Shown here: positions 27,721 to 35,714 of the stretch, in pieces
How the letters are laid out: each line of letters begins with the position of its first letter
How positions within the stretch are numbered: position 1 is the stretch's first letter
Assembly: GCF_002494345.1 (NCBI RefSeq)
Contig: NZ_NXNI01000001.1
Coordinates: 744,001-808,000, forward strand
DNA: 64,000 nucleotides
Origin: Natrinema ejinorense
Lineage (GTDB): Archaea > Halobacteriota > Halobacteria > Halobacteriales > Natrialbaceae
Direction of reading: 5' to 3'
Notes under the pieces: generated by a model
Seen by the model: the letters and a program-made list of their open reading frames with translations, nothing else
The model's database searches: none
What the model was told of the DNA's origin: nothing
Made by a program: the position numbers and the translations under genes

Positions 27721-29019
27721 ATGGAACGATACGATCTCGTCTATCAGCTCTACGACGAGTACGACACGAAGACGTTACAGGAGTTTCAGGAGTTCGTCGA
27801 CGTCTTTCCGGCCGTCGATTCGCGGGTCGCCCTCGAGCACTGGCAGGGCGCGACCGAGGAACTCGAGGATCGCAAGGACGAGATCCGCTCGTCGTTTGCG
27901 GCCGGCGAAACGTTCGCGGAGATCGCCGCCCGGGCGACCCGCGATCAGGCCTTTACCGCGCTCGACCTCGAGGCGAAGTACGGTCGCGCGGTGAACGTCC
28001 TCGTCCTCGACGTCGACGAGACGCTGCGGTCCGCTGGCGGCACCGACAACGAGATTCCACGGGACACGCTGCACGTCTTGACGGAGTTTCACGAGGCCGG
28101 CGTCCCGATCGTCATCTGTACGGGCCAGACCTTGGAGAACGTCAAGGGGTTTGCCATCCAGGGACTGGGCAGCGAGATCGTCCACTCGGGAGAGCTCTCG
28201 ATCGTCTACGAAGCGGGGACGGGCGTGTTCACGCCCGGCCACGGCGCGGCGACGAAGCAACTGCTCTACGACGACCTCGAGGAGGAGATCCGGACCGTCT
28301 TCGACGACGTCCGGTCGCGCGTGCTCCCCGAAGCCCCCGAGGACCTCCGACGCGGTTGTCACCTGCAGGGCAACGAGTTCAACGTCACGATGAAACCGAA
28401 CTACGAGACCGGCACCACGGACGCCCGCGACATCATCGACGAGGCATTGGTCTATCTCATCGACCTGCTGGCGGACGCCGTCGGCACCACACTCGAGGGA
28501 GACGACAGCGATTCGGCGACCGATAGCGCGGCGGACAACGGTACCACGACGCTTGCCGGCGAGACGGTCGTCGACTGGACTCGTGCCTTCTACGCCGCAC
28601 AGGACTCCGAGATCAGGGCCGTCCTCGAGGGCGAGGGGGCCTATCCCGACCTCGCCGTCGACGACGTCCCCGAGACCCTTACCACGGTGCTCGATCGCAT
28701 CGACGTCGCCTACTACGAGGCGGATGCGGCCGAGATCGGCAGCCTCGAGTTGAACAAGGTCGTCGGCGTCGAGCACGCGCTGGATGTCCTGGGCGTCGAC
28801 GACCCGTTCGCGCTCGTCATGGGGGACTCAAAGAGCGATCTCCGCGTGATGGAGTGGGTCGCCGACAACGACGCCGGAATCGCGGCCGCCCCGGAACACG
28901 CGTCCCAGGACACCTTAGAGCACGTCCTCGAGACGGACGAGCTCGTCTTCGATCGCGGGAAGAGCGTCGACGTCCTGCGAACGGTGTACGCCCTGAACCG
29001 ACTGGCCCATCTCGGGTGA
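27721..29019 (+). CDS. HAD-superfamily hydrolase with N-terminal helical domain
   Basis: 432 residues. The first 100 residues are helical and acidic (MERYDLVYQLYDEYDTKTLQEFQEFVDVF). The HAD core begins at LVLDVDETLR (DxDxT nucleophile), then VICTGQTLENVKGFA and, near the end, FALVMGDSKSDLRVMEWV (GDxxxD motif IV). A variable insert near residues 255-285 is rich in Asp, Ser and Thr. Probably a phosphatase of a sugar phosphate or nucleotide; the family is common in haloarchaea and uncharacterised. The ATG of MERYDLV was preferred to the one 15 bases upstream. Confidence 0.8.
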   Translation: MERYDLVYQLYDEYDTKTLQEFQEFVDVFPAVDSRVALEHWQGATEELEDRKDEIRSSFAAGETFAEIAARATRDQAFTALDLEAKYGRAVNVLVLDVDETLRSAGGTDNEIPRDTLHVLTEFHEAGVPIVICTGQTLENVKGFAIQGLGSEIVHSGELSIVYEAGTGVFTPGHGAATKQLLYDDLEEEIRTVFDDVRSRVLPEAPEDLRRGCHLQGNEFNVTMKPNYETGTTDARDIIDEALVYLIDLLADAVGTTLEGDDSDSATDSAADNGTTTLAGETVVDWTRAFYAAQDSEIRAVLEGEGAYPDLAVDDVPETLTTVLDRIDVAYYEADAAEIGSLELNKVVGVEHALDVLGVDDPFALVMGDSKSDLRVMEWVADNDAGIAAAPEHASQDTLEHVLETDELVFDRGKSVDVLRTVYALNRLAHLG

Positions 29020-29333
29020 GCGACTCGGAGCGCTCGCGGACCCGTCGCCACCACCGTTCCACAACGTGATTTTGACCGTCGGTGGCGGCGACGAACTCCC
29101 TTAAACGGCCGGAAAGGGAAGGCCCGTTCATCAACCGTACTCGAGTCGTCCCTTCTATCAGCACGATCCGGGCGAACGTAGTCGTCAACACCAGTTTCAC
29201 GGCCGTTCGGAGATGGCCGTGGCGACAGGTGGTCGATCGGCCCGATACGTCTCGGACGGATCGGGTTCACACGCTATGACGTCGGTCTCGTTCCCCGATC
29301 GAACTCGAGCGACCACTTCGAGGTGAGTATCCA
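29020..29333. other. Intergenic region, no gene seen
   Basis: 314 bases. One promoter-like CCCTTAAACG (about 29098-29107) points to the plus strand, 230 bases before the next gene. Possible frames are Arg-rich and lack haloarchaeal codon bias, so I call none. Confidence 0.5.
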
Positions 29334-30014
29334 ATGACGACGATCGCAGAACTCTCGCTTTCGACCGACGCGTTCGCGCTCGCAGAGACCCTTCAGCAAC
29401 GACCGGCGCTCGAGGTCCGCGTCGAAAGTGTCGTCGCGGAGGGGCCGGATCGAACGGTCCCGCTCGTCTGGTTCTCGAACGTCGATCGGAGCGAACTCGA
29501 GGCGGCGCTCGATGCCGACTCGACCGTCGAGGAGTACCGGCAGTTGCTCGAGACGACCGAGGACGGCCAGTTGTTCTATCGGCTCCAGTACTCCGAGGCA
29601 GTCAGCTCGGTCTGTTCCTGTGTCTACAGACACGGGGGGACGGTTCTCGACGCCCAGATCTCCGACGGTCGATGGACGCTCAGGCTCCTGTTTCCCCATC
29701 GGGAGGGGCTCTCGGATGCCGTCGCTGCCATCGAGGACCACGGCGTCCGGATCGACGTCAAGCGCATGGTCGAGGCCGGCAAGGGGGAGGACCTCGAGAC
29801 GACGGCGGCACTGACCGAGCCCCAACAGGAGGCCATCGCCGAAGCCTATCGCCAGGGCTACTACGACGTCCCGCGGGAGATCTCCCTCGAGGAGTTGGCG
29901 AACGAACTCGATATTTCGCATCAGGCGCTCTCCGAGCGGCTCCGCCGGGCAAACCGCGTACTCGCCGGCGAACAGTTAGACGAGCCCACAAGCGAGATGG
30001 CAACCACCGACTGA
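29334..30014 (+). CDS. Bacterio-opsin-activator-type HTH regulator
   Basis: 226 residues. The N-terminal half (1-160) is the conserved sensor-like domain found ahead of the HTH in haloarchaeal Bat-like regulators (STDAFALAETLQQRPALEVRVESVV ... LDAQISDGRWTLRLLFPHREGLSDAVAAIEDHGVRIDVKRM). The C-terminal HTH_10 domain reads LTEPQQEAIAEAYRQGYYDVPREISLEELANELDISHQALSERLRRANRVLAGEQL, close to the Bat consensus. A DNA-binding regulator; the neighbouring aldolase gene is a possible target. Its stop codon is 11 bases before a dispersed repeat. Confidence 0.85.
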   Translation: MTTIAELSLSTDAFALAETLQQRPALEVRVESVVAEGPDRTVPLVWFSNVDRSELEAALDADSTVEEYRQLLETTEDGQLFYRLQYSEAVSSVCSCVYRHGGTVLDAQISDGRWTLRLLFPHREGLSDAVAAIEDHGVRIDVKRMVEAGKGEDLETTAALTEPQQEAIAEAYRQGYYDVPREISLEELANELDISHQALSERLRRANRVLAGEQLDEPTSEMATTD

Positions 30015-30025
30015 GACGGACTCCT

Positions 30026-30098
30026 GTCAGTCAGTGGCGGCGCACCCGCGAACCGCCCCGGGGTTTCGCCGGGACATCGGTACAGCGGACCGTCTGAC
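30026..30098 (+). repeat. Dispersed 3'-end repeat, family 2
   Basis: Starts GTCAGTCAGT, has the block CGGCGCACCC at fixed spacing, a GC-rich dyad in the middle and ends TACAGCGGACCGTCTGA. The same order and the same spacing occur at 48522-48594 with only the middle diverged. Lies just after a stop codon. Confidence 0.7.
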
Positions 30099-30136
30099 GG
30101 GCGACGTTTTTTGTTCGTGCCCGGTGGACGGTTCCC

Positions 30137-31072
30137 ATGGTCGATCAGGACCCCGGCGCTGCCGATCCGCTGTCGCTTCGTGGCGTCGTCCCGCCGACCG
30201 TCACCGCGTTTCACGAGGACGAGTCCGTCGATTACGACCGCACCGCCGACCACGCCCGATTCGTCGTCGACCGGGGAGTCCACGGCGTCTTCCCGCTCGG
30301 GACCAACGGCGAATTTCCGCTGTTGTCCGGCGACGAGCGCGACCGGGTCGTCACGGCCGTCGTCGAGGAAGTCGGCGACGAGGTCCCGGTCATCGCCGGC
30401 GTCGGCGCGCCGAGTACCTACCGGACCGTCGCCCACGCCGAACACGCCGAGTCGGTCGGCGCGGACGGACTCGTCGTCGTCACGCCCTACTACTACCCGC
30501 TGGATCGCGAGGGGACCCTCGAGCACTATCGCCGCGTCGCCGACGCCGTCTCCCTCCCGGTCTACGTCTACCACATCCCGAGCAAGACCGGCAACGAACT
30601 GCCACTCGAGACCCTCGCCGAACTCGCCGAACGCGACGTCGTCGTGGGCGTCAAAGACTCGAGCAAGGACGTCCCCTGGCTCGCACAGGCGATCGACCGC
30701 AACCCCGAGTTGACTTTCCTCGCGGGCTCGGACTCGCTGATCTTTACCGGGCTCGAAATCGGCTGTTCGGGCGCGGTCAGCGCCGTCGCCAACGCGTTCC
30801 CGGAGCTCGTCGTCGAGTGCTACGAGGCCTTCACCGACGGCGACGAGGATCGCGCCCAGGAACTCCAGAGTACGATCTTCGACGTTCGGGACGCGTTCAA
30901 AACCGGCGGCGCGTACATGTCCGGCGTCAAGACCGCACTCCGGATGCGGGAGTTCGATGTCGGCCCGCTGCGGAGTCCCCTCCGGCTCAAGGACGACGAC
31001 TCCGCCGCTGAACTTCGGGAGCGCCTCGCGGACCTCGATGGCGTTCTCGACGGGCGCGATGGGAGCCACTGA
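30137..31072 (+). CDS. DapA-family aldolase, probable 2-keto-3-deoxy-(phospho)gluconate aldolase
   Basis: 311 residues, class I aldolase barrel. Signatures: GVVPPTVTAFHEDESVDYD, PLGTNGEFPLLSGDER (GTxGE substrate loop), VYVYHIPSKTG (catalytic Tyr; Pro of the Y-x-x-P motif) and the Schiff-base Lys in VVGVKDSSKD. The family includes dihydrodipicolinate synthase, N-acetylneuraminate lyase and KDG/KDPG aldolases. In haloarchaea the last role is common, and glucose dehydrogenase with its regulator lies about 2.5 kb away, so a sugar-acid aldolase is favoured. The stop codon lies inside a dispersed repeat. Confidence 0.75.
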   Translation: MVDQDPGAADPLSLRGVVPPTVTAFHEDESVDYDRTADHARFVVDRGVHGVFPLGTNGEFPLLSGDERDRVVTAVVEEVGDEVPVIAGVGAPSTYRTVAHAEHAESVGADGLVVVTPYYYPLDREGTLEHYRRVADAVSLPVYVYHIPSKTGNELPLETLAELAERDVVVGVKDSSKDVPWLAQAIDRNPELTFLAGSDSLIFTGLEIGCSGAVSAVANAFPELVVECYEAFTDGDEDRAQELQSTIFDVRDAFKTGGAYMSGVKTALRMREFDVGPLRSPLRLKDDDSAAELRERLADLDGVLDGRDGSH

Positions 31073-31140
31073 CGGCCGCTGCACACCCGACCGCGCGACG
31101 ACTGTGCGATCGGCGTGTAAATCGTTTCAGTCGTTACGAT
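31064..31140. repeat. Dispersed repeat filling a convergent gene junction (family 1)
   Basis: 77 bases aligned to the MITE-like element at 17560-17646 (common blocks CACCCGAC or TACCCGAC, TGCGATCGGCGTGTAA, TCGTTTCAG). It contains the stop codon of the aldolase (31070-31072) near its left end and that of the convergent gene (31127-31129) near its right end, so it is the entire 3'-3' junction. Confidence 0.75.
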
Positions 31141-31969
31141 TGATATTCGGTCCTGGCGAACGGACGATCGCGCTCGTTCGCGCCGTCCCGGTGAGCACGA
31201 GGACGGATCCGGCGTCGTCCGATCGCTCGACCGCATACTCCTCGAGCGTGGGGAAGGCGTCGTCGTCGACGTCGCGGTTCGTGTCGACGAACTCCCGTAG
31301 CGCCTCGAGATCGGCGTCGTCGGCCGACTCGTAGTGGACGACATCGGTGAGTTCGGTCGTCGCGCCGTCGACCGCGAGCGACCGCGCCGTGCCGACCAGC
31401 CCGGTTTGCCACTCCCAGTCGTAAGCCGGTTCCTCGATCGGGTCCCGCGGCGGGAAGACGGCCCCGTCCGCGAACTGGCCCGACCCGCGCTCGGCGAGGA
31501 GAGAGCCCGCGCGTTCGTCGTCGGCCCACCGGCGACCGCCATCGGTCCCGCCCTCCTCGGTCCGCGCCCAGCGGGCCTCGAGGACGTACTCGAGTACCGC
31601 ATCGGGGTCGATCCAGAGGCTGCCGAGCGTTCGTACCAGGCAATCGTCCCGAACGGCGAACCTGGAGCTCCCGAGCGTGTACAGATCGAACCCGCGTGTC
31701 GTCCCGTCGGCGGTCACGTCGCCGTTCGAATCGTCCTCGAGGTGGGCTTCGATCTCGTCGGGATCGAACGACCCCGCGAGGACGTGGATCCCGGGCTGGG
31801 CCGTTGTTTTTTCGACAGCCGCGCCCGTGTCGGCGTTGAAGAGGTCGAGCCACCAGTCGACGTACTGGACGAGTTGCCACTCGAGGTCCATCGCGGGAAC
31901 GTTGACGGCGTCCCGCACCAACCGCCCCCAGAGATCGTCGTAGGAGAGCCGATCGTCGTGTTCGAACAC
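31127..31969 (-). CDS. Haloarchaeal hypothetical protein; true start uncertain
   Basis: At least 280 residues, acidic and Trp-rich (LEWQLVQYVDWWLDLFNADTG; PAYDWEWQTGLVGTARSLAV), soluble, no known family. The first usable start is a GTG at 31969, but the same frame upstream reads like coding sequence (DFVTDAYEVRNREFRARW, FRYQDPS) for about 150 bases until a TAG, without ATG, GTG or TTG. Either the start codon has been lost or a frameshift separates the N-terminus. The last residues (NINRND) are encoded by the dispersed repeat. Confidence 0.6.
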   Translation of the reverse strand: MFEHDDRLSYDDLWGRLVRDAVNVPAMDLEWQLVQYVDWWLDLFNADTGAAVEKTTAQPGIHVLAGSFDPDEIEAHLEDDSNGDVTADGTTRGFDLYTLGSSRFAVRDDCLVRTLGSLWIDPDAVLEYVLEARWARTEEGGTDGGRRWADDERAGSLLAERGSGQFADGAVFPPRDPIEEPAYDWEWQTGLVGTARSLAVDGATTELTDVVHYESADDADLEALREFVDTNRDVDDDAFPTLEEYAVERSDDAGSVLVLTGTARTSAIVRSPGPNINRND

Positions 31970-32160
31970 GACCGAGGGATCCTGATACCGGAACCATCGC
32001 GCTCGGAACTCGCGGTTGCGAACCTCGTAGGCGTCGGTGACGAAATCGGCCGGTTCCGGATCGGCGAGCCGACGGTCGTCTCCGGGTCGGACAACCGATC
32101 GATCGGCCTGTCGGTGTCGCGACCGAAGTTCCTATTCCGGTGTCGCTCGTATCCACAGTC

Positions 32161-32700
32161 GTGACCGAGTACGACGCAGTCGTCTACGATCTCGATGGGA
32201 CCCTCGTCGATCTCGACGTCGACTGGAACGCCGTCGCCGTCGACGTCTCCGCCGTCTACGAGCGTGCGAACGTCGAGCCGCCCGGCGACGGACTCTGGGG
32301 GATGCTCGAGACCGCGTCCGACGTCGGACTGGCTGCCGAGGTCGAGTCAGCGATCGCCGCCCACGAACACAGGGGGGCACGGACCTCGACTCGGCTCACG
32401 CACGCCGACGAACTTCTCGAGCGAGCGCTGCCGGCGGGCGTCTGCTCGCTGAACTGCGAGCGGGCCTGCCGGATCGCGCTCGAGGAACACGCGCTCGCGC
32501 CGGCAGTGGCTGCCGTCGTCGGGCGTGACACGGTCGGGACGTGGAAGCCCGATCCGGAGCCGTTGCTCGCGACGGTTCGTCGACTCGGAGTCGAGCCGGA
32601 GGGGGCCCTCTTCATCGGGGATTCCGAGCGGGATCGGCGGACGGCACAACGAGCTGGTGTCGACTTCGAGTTCGTTGGCGACGGTCCGTCGGGCGTTTGA
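32161..32700 (+). CDS. HAD-family phosphatase (phosphoglycolate-phosphatase-like)
   Basis: 179 residues. Motif I VVYDLDGTLVDLDVDW at the N-terminus, motif III Lys in VGTWKPDPEPLLATVRRLGV and motif IV ALFIGDSERDRRTAQRAGVDF. The small helical cap includes LEERALPAGVCSLNCERACRIALEEHALAPA. Likely a hydrolase of small phosphate esters. The GTG at 32161 was chosen because it places motif I ten residues from the start; another GTG lies 21 bases upstream. Divergent from the hypothetical gene at 31127, with overlapping upstream sequence. Confidence 0.8.
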   Translation: MTEYDAVVYDLDGTLVDLDVDWNAVAVDVSAVYERANVEPPGDGLWGMLETASDVGLAAEVESAIAAHEHRGARTSTRLTHADELLERALPAGVCSLNCERACRIALEEHALAPAVAAVVGRDTVGTWKPDPEPLLATVRRLGVEPEGALFIGDSERDRRTAQRAGVDFEFVGDGPSGV

Positions 32701-32752
32701 AACATTCGAGCGCGATCGCGGACGGTCGGGTTCGGCACGGTAGTCGAATCTG

Positions 32753-32986
32753 TCACGTCCGTTTTCGTTTCGCGTAGGCGAACACGACCAGAGACGTAGC
32801 TAACCAGACGGGGGCACCGATCCGGATCGCGAACTCGGCGCGATCGGCCCAGGTCGGCAGGGTCGCGGTCGTCGACAGCACGGCGACCAGCGGTGCTCCG
32901 ACGATGATGGTTGCGACGAACGTCGTCTGCATTACCCAGCCGTAGTCGACCCCGTCGGGCGAACTCGTCTCGACAGGTTCTGGCAC
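32753..32986 (-). CDS. Two-helix membrane protein, DUF5822-like
   Basis: 77 residues: acidic start (MPEPVETSSPDGVDYGWVMQ), two hydrophobic helices (TFVATIIVGAPLVAVLST; IRIGAPVWLATSLVVFAYA) and a basic end KRKRT. This matches the small haloarchaeal DUF5822 family. Function unknown. The basic end suggests both ends in the cytoplasm. Confidence 0.7.
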   Translation of the reverse strand: MPEPVETSSPDGVDYGWVMQTTFVATIIVGAPLVAVLSTTATLPTWADRAEFAIRIGAPVWLATSLVVFAYAKRKRT

Positions 32987-33104
32987 GTCCGTGTATGGCG
33001 GTCCATTCGTCTTAAGCGCGCCGAGTCGCCGCGAGGGGAACGCGGTTGGATCGACGGCGGTCGAAGAACAACGACGTTTAATCGCCGGAGACTAACCTGT
33101 GGGT

Positions 33105-33917
33105 ATGCCTAGCGTGCGGGATATCAGGGCGAAAGCGGGCGAGGAACCGATCACGATGCTGACGGCCTACGACGCACCCACGGCGTCGATCGTCGACGAG
33201 GCCGGCGTCGACATTATTCTCGTCGGGGACAGCCTCGGCAACACCAGCCTGGGGTACGAGACGACGCTTCCGGTGACCGTCGACGACATGGCCCGTCATA
33301 CCGGCGCCGTCGCACGGGCGACCGACGATGCGCTCGTCGTCGCCGACATGCCGTTTCTCTCGATCGGCGTCGACGAGGCAGCGAGTATCGAGAACGCCGG
33401 CCGGATGCTCAAAGAGGCGGACGCTCACGGGGTCAAACTCGAATGTGGACCCCATACCGTCGATCTGACCGAAAAGCTGGTCGAACTCGGGATTCCCGTG
33501 ATGGGCCACCTCGGGCTGACGCCCCAGCACGTCAACCAGTACGGTGGCTATCCCCGACAGGGGACGGACCAGGAGGCCGCCGAACGCATCCTCGAGTTAG
33601 CACAGGCCCACGAGGCGGCCGGCGCGTTCTCGCTCGTCCTCGAGCACGTGCCGTCGAACCTGGCGGCCGACGTGACGACGGCACTGGAGATCCCGACGAT
33701 CGGGATCGGTGCCGGCCCGGACTGCGACGGACAGGTGCTCGTGGTCGACGACGCGGTCGGGCTCAGCGAGTGGTCGCCGTCGTTCTCGAAACAGTTCGGG
33801 AACGTCCGAGCGGAGATGGAATCCGCGGTCGGCGAGTACGTCTCGGCGGTCGAATCCGGCGAGTTCCCCGCTGACGAACACAGCCACGAGGAGAGCGACC
33901 TCGAGGAGATCTACTGA
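33105..33917 (+). CDS. panB: 3-methyl-2-oxobutanoate (ketopantoate) hydroxymethyltransferase
   Basis: 270 residues. Family signatures: ITMLTAYDAPTASIVDEAGVDIILVGDSLGN, GYETTLPVTVDDMARHTGAV, GVKLECG, PVMGHLGLTPQHVNQYGGYPRQG and the glycine-rich TIGIGAGPDCDGQVLVVDDAVG. It adds a hydroxymethyl group from methylene-tetrahydrofolate or, in archaea, an equivalent pterin to ketoisovalerate in coenzyme A synthesis. The ATG at 33105 has TTTAAT about 28 bases upstream, fitting a leaderless message. The tail (HSHEESDLEEIY) is an acidic haloarchaeal extension. Confidence 0.95.
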   Translation: MPSVRDIRAKAGEEPITMLTAYDAPTASIVDEAGVDIILVGDSLGNTSLGYETTLPVTVDDMARHTGAVARATDDALVVADMPFLSIGVDEAASIENAGRMLKEADAHGVKLECGPHTVDLTEKLVELGIPVMGHLGLTPQHVNQYGGYPRQGTDQEAAERILELAQAHEAAGAFSLVLEHVPSNLAADVTTALEIPTIGIGAGPDCDGQVLVVDDAVGLSEWSPSFSKQFGNVRAEMESAVGEYVSAVESGEFPADEHSHEESDLEEIY

Positions 33918-34126
33918 GCCGAGGGTCGGAGCAGAGCATCGTCTCCGGCCTGGAAAGCCGGTTCGATCGGGCTGGTATCGCCCCGGCAGTGAACCCGTTC
34001 GGCGATCCCGTCACGAACACGGAATACTAGGGAAATAATATAGTATATAATTCCATTCTGCGTTCAGTGGCAGTATTTATATGACATGCAGGCATAAAAC
34101 GAAACTGAACGGCGGAAACCGATACC

Positions 34127-34324
34127 ATGTCACACTCATCGAGGAACACCTGCGACCGCGACTCGGAGGCCGATCACGCCTCGGGGCTACAACACGTGAC
34201 CGTCGAACGGGCCGACATCGCAGTCTGTACGATCTTCCCGCGAGCGGTCGGCGAAGACGCGACATCGACGCAGTGGATCGCGGCAACCGCCGATTCGTTC
34301 GTCGCTCTCGAGGGGAGCAGGTAA
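34127..34324 (+). CDS. Small DUF7511-like haloarchaeal protein
   Basis: 65 residues. The core HVTVERADIAVCTIFPRAVGEDATSTQWIAATADSFVALEGSR follows the pattern of many small haloarchaeal proteins (Val-rich strand, CTIxP, then TxWIxAxxxSFVxLExxR) that I associate with DUF7511; this assignment is from memory. An A/T-rich tract with TATA-like TATTTATATG lies about 50 bases upstream. The 209 bases between panB and this gene otherwise hold only A/T-rich promoter sequence. Function unknown. Confidence 0.6.
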   Translation: MSHSSRNTCDRDSEADHASGLQHVTVERADIAVCTIFPRAVGEDATSTQWIAATADSFVALEGSR

Positions 34325-34437
34325 CCCGCCGACGGTGGCTGTCCGTCGCTCGGAAGTCTACCGTGAGGGCACTGGAGATCGACCCGCGTTGATACTGCCC
34401 GTCAGCCGCGGGAACGGCTCGGTCGCCTCCGCACAGT

Positions 34438-35235
34438 CTAGTACCAGTCTCGGTTCCGATCGGCATTGAGTCCCGACAGAAACTCCTCGACGATTCCGTT
34501 GAACGCTGCAGACTGCTCGATCATCGCCAGATGTGCCGCGTCCTCGATTTCGGCCAGCCCGGCATCGTGGATTTCGTCGGCGAGATACTCGTGAAACCAC
34601 GGCGGCGTCAGCTGATCGTACTCCCCGTACGCTACGAGCGTGGGAGTGTCGATCTCGTCGACACGATCGCGGACATCGAACTGGTGGCAGGTCAGGAAGT
34701 CCCGACGTGTGACCGCCTGTCCGCAGTCGACCATCCGTTCCATCGATCGCTCCCGGATCTCCGGATCGGGGTCGTGGAAGAGTCGATCCGGGCCATGCAG
34801 GAACTCGACGGCCCGCTCGAAGTCGGACTCGAGCCACGCCAACAGATCGTCCAGGACGCCGAGTCGCGCGCCGGTTCCCGTCAGCACGGCTGCTTCGGGA
34901 TCGAACGGACGCTCGAGCAGGATCTGCAGGACGACGGCACCGCCAAGCGAGTTTCCGACGAGGATCTCCGCGTCCGTCGCCTCCGCGACGGCCAGTACGT
35001 CGTCGGCGTACGCCGACAACGTCGTGTATCCGGCGCTTGCGTTGATATCGTCCGACCGGCCGTGACCGCTGAGATCGATCGTGACGATCGGATGGGTCTC
35101 TGCGAGCGCCCGTTGTCCGTTCCACATCTCTCCCGATCTCCCACTCCCGTGAACGCAACAGATCGGGGGGCCCTCACCACCTCGATCAACGACGTCGTAT
35201 GCCGTCTCTCGACCGTGCTGTGATACCGTCTCCAT
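34438..35235 (-). CDS. Alpha/beta hydrolase
   Basis: 265 residues. Oxyanion region ICCVHGSGRSGEMWNGQ, VTIDLSGHGRSDDI, the nucleophile elbow ILVGNSLGGAVVLQIL (G-N-S-x-G-G), the acid in PTLVAYGEYDQLTPPWF and the catalytic His in EDAAHLAMIEQ. A soluble serine hydrolase of unknown substrate. The ATG of METVSQHGRETAYD was selected: a TATA-like TATAAAG at 35260-35266 lies about 25 bases before it. Confidence 0.88.
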   Translation of the reverse strand: METVSQHGRETAYDVVDRGGEGPPICCVHGSGRSGEMWNGQRALAETHPIVTIDLSGHGRSDDINASAGYTTLSAYADDVLAVAEATDAEILVGNSLGGAVVLQILLERPFDPEAAVLTGTGARLGVLDDLLAWLESDFERAVEFLHGPDRLFHDPDPEIRERSMERMVDCGQAVTRRDFLTCHQFDVRDRVDEIDTPTLVAYGEYDQLTPPWFHEYLADEIHDAGLAEIEDAAHLAMIEQSAAFNGIVEEFLSGLNADRNRDWY

Positions 35236-35426
35236 ACGGAGTCTCACGACCGGGGCGGGTATAAAGACTCGAGACAGTTGCGACCGGAACACGCCAGCAA
35301 CGAGGATACGATCCTTCCGATCCAACGGTCGCTATCTCCGCATAGCTGCCCGCGAATCCACTGTGAACCACGAACAATCAGCTTCGTATCGACTACCGTT
35401 CCCTCGTGCGATCAGCCTGCGAAAGA

Positions 35427-35434
35427 TTTATATG
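35427..35434 (+). promoter_or_regulatory. TATA box of the DUF7127-cdc48 operon
   Basis: TTTATATG preceded by the BRE-like GAAAG (35421-35425). Predicted transcription start near 35455, about 10 bases before the first gene at 35466. Confidence 0.6.
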
Positions 35435-35465
35435 CTCTTGGTGCTTACTTTGGGTTAGTTACAGC

Positions 35466-35714
35466 ATGACTCTCGACCAATTCACCCCCGAAGAGGGGCA
35501 GGTGGCCCGTCGGTACGAGTACGACGACAGCACGGTGATGGCTGTCGACTTCGGTACCGACGCGGCCGACGCCTCGGTCGATCTCGTCGACGATACGGTT
35601 ATCGTCGTCCTCGCTGACGACCAACACGAGATCGATCTCCCTGCGAATACCGAGAACGCGCACACGTTTATGAAAAACGGCGTTCTCACTATCGAACTGG
35701 AGGAAGACCGATGA
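35466..35714 (+). CDS. DUF7127-like small protein coupled to Cdc48
   Basis: 82 residues, all-beta in appearance ([47 protein letters not shown]), reminiscent of a truncated Hsp20/alpha-crystallin-like sandwich. The family name is from memory. The ATG after the upstream promoter was chosen over the longer Cys/Trp-rich start. Its stop overlaps the start of cdc48 by 4 bases (ATGA), so translation is coupled. A role as adaptor or co-chaperone of Cdc48 is an inference from this coupling. Confidence 0.65.
   Translation: MTLDQFTPEEGQVARRYEYDDSTVMAVDFGTDAADASVDLVDDTVIVVLADDQHEIDLPANTENAHTFMKNGVLTIELEEDR

Noticed and set aside
29082..29279. 65-codon plus-strand frame before the Bat-type regulator
   Set aside because: Starts from a non-ATG codon, is Arg/Thr-rich and does not resemble haloarchaeal proteins.
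34030..34082. Very A/T-rich stretch after panB, considered as an insertion scar or origin-like element
   Set aside because: No direct repeats, ORB-like motif or inverted ends; best explained as promoter sequence of the small gene at 34127.
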